From: Blautia hominis
GTDB lineage: Bacteria; Bacillota; Clostridia; Lachnospirales; Lachnospiraceae
Reading direction: 5' to 3'
Length of the DNA: 64,000 nt
Assembly (NCBI GenBank): GCA_002270465.1
Contig: NQOF01000003.1
Span: 124,001 to 188,000 of the forward strand
Numbering within the stretch: position 1 is the first letter of the stretch; each line of letters opens with the position of its first letter. The notes below the pieces were generated by a model that did not search any database, was not told where the DNA came from, and saw only the letters and a program-made list of their open reading frames with translations. Positions 60,424-64,000 of the stretch are shown piece after piece. A program made the position numbers and the translations under genes.

Positions 60424-61385
60424 ATACATTCAAAAAACCTATGCTGGAAAAGGCCTGGGTGGTCTGCGGGCTTGCTGTTTTGTGCAATGCACTGTGGGGA
60501 AGCGCCTTTCCAAGTATAAAAATAGGTTACCAACTTTTTGAGATACCGGGAGACAGCCCGGCATCCCAGATTTTATTTGCGGGTATGCGTTTTGCCCTGG
60601 CAGGACTGCTGGCTGTGGTATTTGGAAGTATCCTTGCGAGAAAGGTGCTGGTGCCAAAGAGAAGGTCATGGGGAAACATTGTGAAGCTGTCCATGTTTCA
60701 GACGATTTTACAATATGTGTTTTTTTATTTGGGGCTGGCTCATACTACCGGTGTGAAAGGCTCCATTATAACGGCTTCCAATACCTTTTTGAGTATCCTG
60801 GTCGCCAGTTTGATCTTCCGTCAGGAAAAGCTGAACGGGAAGAAGATAGCGGCCTGTATAGTGGGATTTGCCGGTGTGGTACTGGTAAATTTAAATGGGG
60901 GCGGCATGGGGGCAGGGCTTAAGATAAACGGTGAAGGATTCCTTCTGGTGTCTGTAACTGCCTATGCCTTTGCGTCCAGTCTTCTCAAAATATATTCGAG
61001 GGATGAAGACCCTGTGGTTTTAAGCGGATACCAGTTTATGCTTGGCGGACTTGTTATGATGGGATGCGGTTTTGTGCTTGGGGGGCGTATCCATACGGTT
61101 TCCTTCCAAGGCGTGGTCATGCTGGTGTATTTGGCGCTTATTTCCTCTGTAGCGTTTTCCGTCTGGGGGATTTTGCTGAAACACCATCCGGTATCTAGGA
61201 TCGCCATTTTCGGATTCACGAATCCCGTGTTTGGGGTTATCCTGTCCTCTGTTTTCCTGCACGAAAAGAATCAGGCGGAGGGATGGAAGATCGTGACTGC
61301 CCTTCTGCTGGTATGCGCAGGCATCTTCCTTTTGAATTACCAGAAAGCGGAGAAAATGGAAGTGCATACAACAGCCAATGGATAG
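60420..61385 (+). CDS. EamA/DMT-superfamily transporter
   Basis: A 321-residue membrane protein, ATG 60420, with ten predicted helices in two EamA repeats (about 15-160 and 170-310). NALWGSAFPSIKIGYQLF and the second-repeat GFTNPVFGVILSSVFLHEK are typical. These proteins usually export amino acids or other metabolites. It is coupled to a 72-residue protein. Confidence 0.9.
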   Translation: MNTFKKPMLEKAWVVCGLAVLCNALWGSAFPSIKIGYQLFEIPGDSPASQILFAGMRFALAGLLAVVFGSILARKVLVPKRRSWGNIVKLSMFQTILQYVFFYLGLAHTTGVKGSIITASNTFLSILVASLIFRQEKLNGKKIAACIVGFAGVVLVNLNGGGMGAGLKINGEGFLLVSVTAYAFASSLLKIYSRDEDPVVLSGYQFMLGGLVMMGCGFVLGGRIHTVSFQGVVMLVYLALISSVAFSVWGILLKHHPVSRIAIFGFTNPVFGVILSSVFLHEKNQAEGWKIVTALLLVCAGIFLLNYQKAEKMEVHTTANG

Positions 61386-61411
61386 GCAAAAGAAAGAACC
61401 GGTGGTCTGAT

Positions 61412-61459
61412 CAGGCACACCTGTGCACAGCGAAGATCCGCTGCTCACAGATGTGCCTG
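61412..61459 (+). terminator. Hairpin between convergent genes, possible bidirectional terminator
   Basis: CAGGCACACCTGTG pairs with CACAGATGTGCCTG (one mismatch). No long T-run on either side. Confidence 0.55.
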
Positions 61460-61483
61460 TTGTAACAACAAAAGGTCATCCCC

Positions 61484-62350
61484 TTATGGATGGTCCCGGT
61501 TTTCTTTCCGGTATTGGCGGGCACTTTTCTTGTAGTATTTCCGGAACGCTGCAGAGAAATGCTCCACCGACGAATAACCCAGCTCCTCAGCGATGGAGGA
61601 GATGCTGCGGTCTGAATAGGTAAGCAGTATGGAGGCTGCCGACATGCGGGCGTCTCCTTTTTTCTGCAGAAATGTTTTACCGTATATGTCCTGCATGAGA
61701 CGTTCGGTCTGCCTGCACCCAAGACCCAGTCTGTCCGCAAGCTGTTCCAGTGTGAGAACAGGATAGTCGTACAGAAAGGATTCCTCAATGATAAAATCCT
61801 GGGCTTCTGCCGGTGTTGCGGGCTTGAAGTGGTGGCGGGCCTTTTGGCCGCCCTGATAGTTGCGTATCATCTGCACAATAAGCTGCCGCAGCAGGGTCTC
61901 CACGTAGACGGTGTAGCCTGTTTTCTGTTCCTTTAACTCCCGGAATAGCTGTTCCAGGGTATTTTTTATCTGGCAGTTGTCCTGTCCGATCCAGAAGGTC
62001 TTCTCGGTAAACAGGCGGTCCAGGTCATCGGTTCTTTTTTCACCTGGGGAGGTGCGCCGCAGTCTCAGATAAATGCAGTAGTCCACCATGGGATCACCCT
62101 GTACGGATATCTGGGCATGGGCCACATGAGGGCCTGCCAGATAGAGGGTATTGGGGGTGATCTCGTATGTCTGTTCCCCCACTTTTATGTATCCCCTGCC
62201 GGATACTACATAGTGGATCTCATAGCTGTTGTCTCCGTGGCTGTGGCTAGGGATGATGCGGTGCAGGTGTTCATATGCGATATTGAGGGTGCGGAACCGG
62301 GTGCTGCCAATGGTAAAATTAATATCCAGATTATTGTATTGGATAAACAT
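61484..62350 (-). CDS. AraC-family transcriptional regulator
   Basis: A 288-residue protein, start ATG 62350 (minus) behind AGGAG. The cupin sensor (about 25-110, SHSHGDNSYEIHYVVSGRGYI, then LAGPHVAH) precedes a C-terminal HTH pair (about 195-285: LEQLADRLGLGCRQTERLMQDI and SISSIAEELGYSSVEHFSAAF). It is divergent from the ABC exporter gene at 62526 and is a likely regulator of it. Confidence 0.88.
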   Translation of the reverse strand: MFIQYNNLDINFTIGSTRFRTLNIAYEHLHRIIPSHSHGDNSYEIHYVVSGRGYIKVGEQTYEITPNTLYLAGPHVAHAQISVQGDPMVDYCIYLRLRRTSPGEKRTDDLDRLFTEKTFWIGQDNCQIKNTLEQLFRELKEQKTGYTVYVETLLRQLIVQMIRNYQGGQKARHHFKPATPAEAQDFIIEESFLYDYPVLTLEQLADRLGLGCRQTERLMQDIYGKTFLQKKGDARMSAASILLTYSDRSISSIAEELGYSSVEHFSAAFRKYYKKSARQYRKENRDHP

Positions 62351-62525
62351 ATTTTCTCTCCTAAGTGAAATCCTATTAACGATTCCTTATGCTATATTCC
62401 TTTCCAGTTTTACTGCGAAGATTATAGCATGGATGAAGAGAAAATGATATAGATATTGAATATATACGCAATCCAGATTATTATGGAGATAGTACAAAAA
62501 CGAATGAGGCAGGTTAAGGAGGATC

Positions 62526-64000
62526 ATGAGTAAAAAACATAGAAAAGCGGACCTGGTAATGCGGTTTTTCCAGGGGTCCAAGAAATATTTTTTGGTGGCA
62601 GTGTTAGCCTCGCTGGTCACGACCGGTTTAAATTCCCTGACACCCCAGATTTTCCGGTTTACCGTGGACTCTGTGCTGGGCGGGGATAAATATAAATATT
62701 TATCGGAGCATTTGTGGATTATGGCACTGATGCTGGTAGGAGTGGCACTTTTTTCCGGAGCGGCACTTTTTTTAAGCCGTGCCTACACGGCAAAAGCCGG
62801 TGAGAATTTTGCAAAGAACATGAGAGACGCCTTGTTTTCTCATGTGCAGAGGCTTCCCATGGAATGGCATGACAGACACCAGACGGGAGATATCATACAG
62901 CGCTGTACTTCAGATGTGGAGGTTATCAGAAACTTTGTGGTGACCCAGCTTTTGGAGGTGTTCCGTACCGTATTTTTGGTTGCGGTCTCGTTCGGGATGA
63001 TGTTTTCCATGAATGTGAAGCTTTCTTTTATCGTGCTGTGTTTTGTGCCGGTGGTGGCACTGTACTCCACCATTTTCTACCGTCTGATCGCAGGGCGTTT
63101 TACTACAGCCGATGAAGCGGAAGGGGAATTGTCCACCGTTGTGCAGGAGAATGCCACAGGTGTCAGGGTGGTGCGGGCCTTCGGAAGAGAAAAGTTTGAG
63201 ATGGAACGTTTTTATGAGAAAAATAATGCGTTTGCAGAGTTGTGGATCAAGCTTGGTACCTTGTCAGGGCTTTACTGGGGAATCGGGGATCTGATCACCG
63301 GCTTGCAGGTGGTTGCAGTGATCGTTCTTGGGGCAGCGGAGGCTGTACACGGGAATATCTCTGTGGGAGAATTTATTGCGTTTGCTTCTTATAATACAAC
63401 TTTAGTCTGGCCTATCCGGGGGCTTGGACGAATCCTCTCGGACATGAGTAAGGCGGGCGTTTCCTTTGAGCGTGTGGATTATATCATAGGGGCCGAGGAA
63501 GAGGCTTATCAGGATAAAAAGGAGTATGAGGGCCAAAGCCGGGATCAGGGCTTTGATATAGGATTTTCTCATGTAAACTACGGATATAAGGATGGAAAAG
63601 AGGTGCTTTCCGATGTTACGTTCTCCATCCCCCAGGGCAGTACGCTGGGGATCCTGGGCGGTACCGGCAGCGGCAAGTCCACGATCATGCAGCTTCTCAA
63701 CCGGCTGTATGAGCTGGAGGAAGGGCAGGGAAATATAACGCTGGGCGGAAAAAACATCAGTGAGATTCCGCTGGAATGGATCAGAAGGAATGTAGGAATG
63801 GTGCTCCAGGAACCGTTTCTCTATTCCAGGACCATCAAAGAAAACATAGCGGCATCTGTGCCGGAGGCTTCCTTTGAGGAGATCAGGCAGGCGGCTAAAA
63901 TAGCCTGCATTGATGAGGCCATCATGAACTTCCCGGATGGGTATGATACTCTGGTGGGTGAGAGGGGAGTAACCCTGTCAGGTGGCCAGAGGCAGAGGAT
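62526..64000 (+). CDS. ABC exporter, fused membrane and ATPase domains (3' end outside window)
   Basis: The frame runs from ATG 62526 (AAGGAGG four bases upstream) to the window edge, 491 residues seen. The membrane domain (about 20-310) has LPMEWHDRHQTGDIIQR, then ENATGVRVVRAFGREKFE, typical of multidrug exporters of the MsbA/LmrA group. The ATPase part shows Walker A GGTGSGKST and the signature LSGGQRQR; Walker B lies beyond the edge. Such genes often come in pairs forming a heterodimer. It is divergent from the AraC gene at 61484. Confidence 0.92.
   Translation, partial: MSKKHRKADLVMRFFQGSKKYFLVAVLASLVTTGLNSLTPQIFRFTVDSVLGGDKYKYLSEHLWIMALMLVGVALFSGAALFLSRAYTAKAGENFAKNMRDALFSHVQRLPMEWHDRHQTGDIIQRCTSDVEVIRNFVVTQLLEVFRTVFLVAVSFGMMFSMNVKLSFIVLCFVPVVALYSTIFYRLIAGRFTTADEAEGELSTVVQENATGVRVVRAFGREKFEMERFYEKNNAFAELWIKLGTLSGLYWGIGDLITGLQVVAVIVLGAAEAVHGNISVGEFIAFASYNTTLVWPIRGLGRILSDMSKAGVSFERVDYIIGAEEEAYQDKKEYEGQSRDQGFDIGFSHVNYGYKDGKEVLSDVTFSIPQGSTLGILGGTGSGKSTIMQLLNRLYELEEGQGNITLGGKNISEIPLEWIRRNVGMVLQEPFLYSRTIKENIAASVPEASFEEIRQAAKIACIDEAIMNFPDGYDTLVGERGVTLSGGQRQR

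Noticed and set aside
1-64000. Search by eye for tRNA, rRNA, prophage and integrative elements
   Set aside because: No tRNA cloverleaf, rRNA stretch, integrase, capsid or conjugation gene was found.

Overview
The window looks like a chromosomal segment of a spore-forming, gut-type Lachnospiraceae bacterium close to Blautia. This is inferred from the dipicolinate synthase genes, strong AGGAGG ribosome sites, moderate GC, several plant- or host-glycan uptake operons and many c-di-GMP, AraC, LacI and ABC genes. No rRNA, tRNA, CRISPR array or phage was seen.

Layout. 1-3.6 kb: the end of a LysR-type regulator and a large GGDEF-EAL sensor. 3.7-7.1 kb: an ECF sigma factor, a polytopic membrane protein and an ABC transporter. 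7.3-8.1 kb: an Rpn-type nuclease. 8.4-12.6 kb: a LanFEG-type lantibiotic-protection ABC transporter with its own two-component system and no biosynthetic genes. 12.8-14.5 kb: a second ECF sigma factor with a membrane-anchored partner. 14.6-16.1 kb: a small island with a gutted helicase remnant, a DUF3791-DUF3990 trio and a possible HEAT-like remnant. 16.3-25.9 kb: an AlkZ-related protein, a c-di-GMP phosphodiesterase/diguanylate cyclase pair, an ArsR-type regulator, a DUF1697 protein, an IS remnant, an ABC exporter and TrmO. 26-29.4 kb (minus strand): dpaA-dpaB-asnB. 29.6-31.5 kb: an AraC regulator and a DapF homologue lacking both catalytic cysteines. 32-41.8 kb: AraC regulator, sugar ABC importer, GH2 and GH42 beta-galactosidases. 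42-45.6 kb: LrgAB, a cytidylate-kinase-like protein, a split chromate transporter and a CDP-alcohol phosphatidyltransferase. 45.7-60 kb: two LacI regulators, a methyltransferase, then a sugar ABC importer, a DUF5060/DUF4038-type glycosidase, another LacI regulator, a FucI/AraA-type isomerase, a split transketolase and an FGGY kinase. 60-64 kb: a DMT exporter, an AraC regulator and the start of an ABC exporter.

Two observations stand out. First, the 49.4-60 kb locus has the parts expected for capture and breakdown of an apiose-type sugar: import, apiosidase-like hydrolase, aldose-ketose isomerase, sugar kinase and two-subunit transketolase. The substrate is inferred. Second, the intergenic spaces hold two families of short, highly structured, non-coding elements (about 75-175 bp) with GTAAC/GTTAC ends. 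Seven of them are flanked by 8-bp direct repeats, three of which are perfect, so these are MITE-like mobile elements. One is nested in a remnant of the other family and one sits in an IS remnant.
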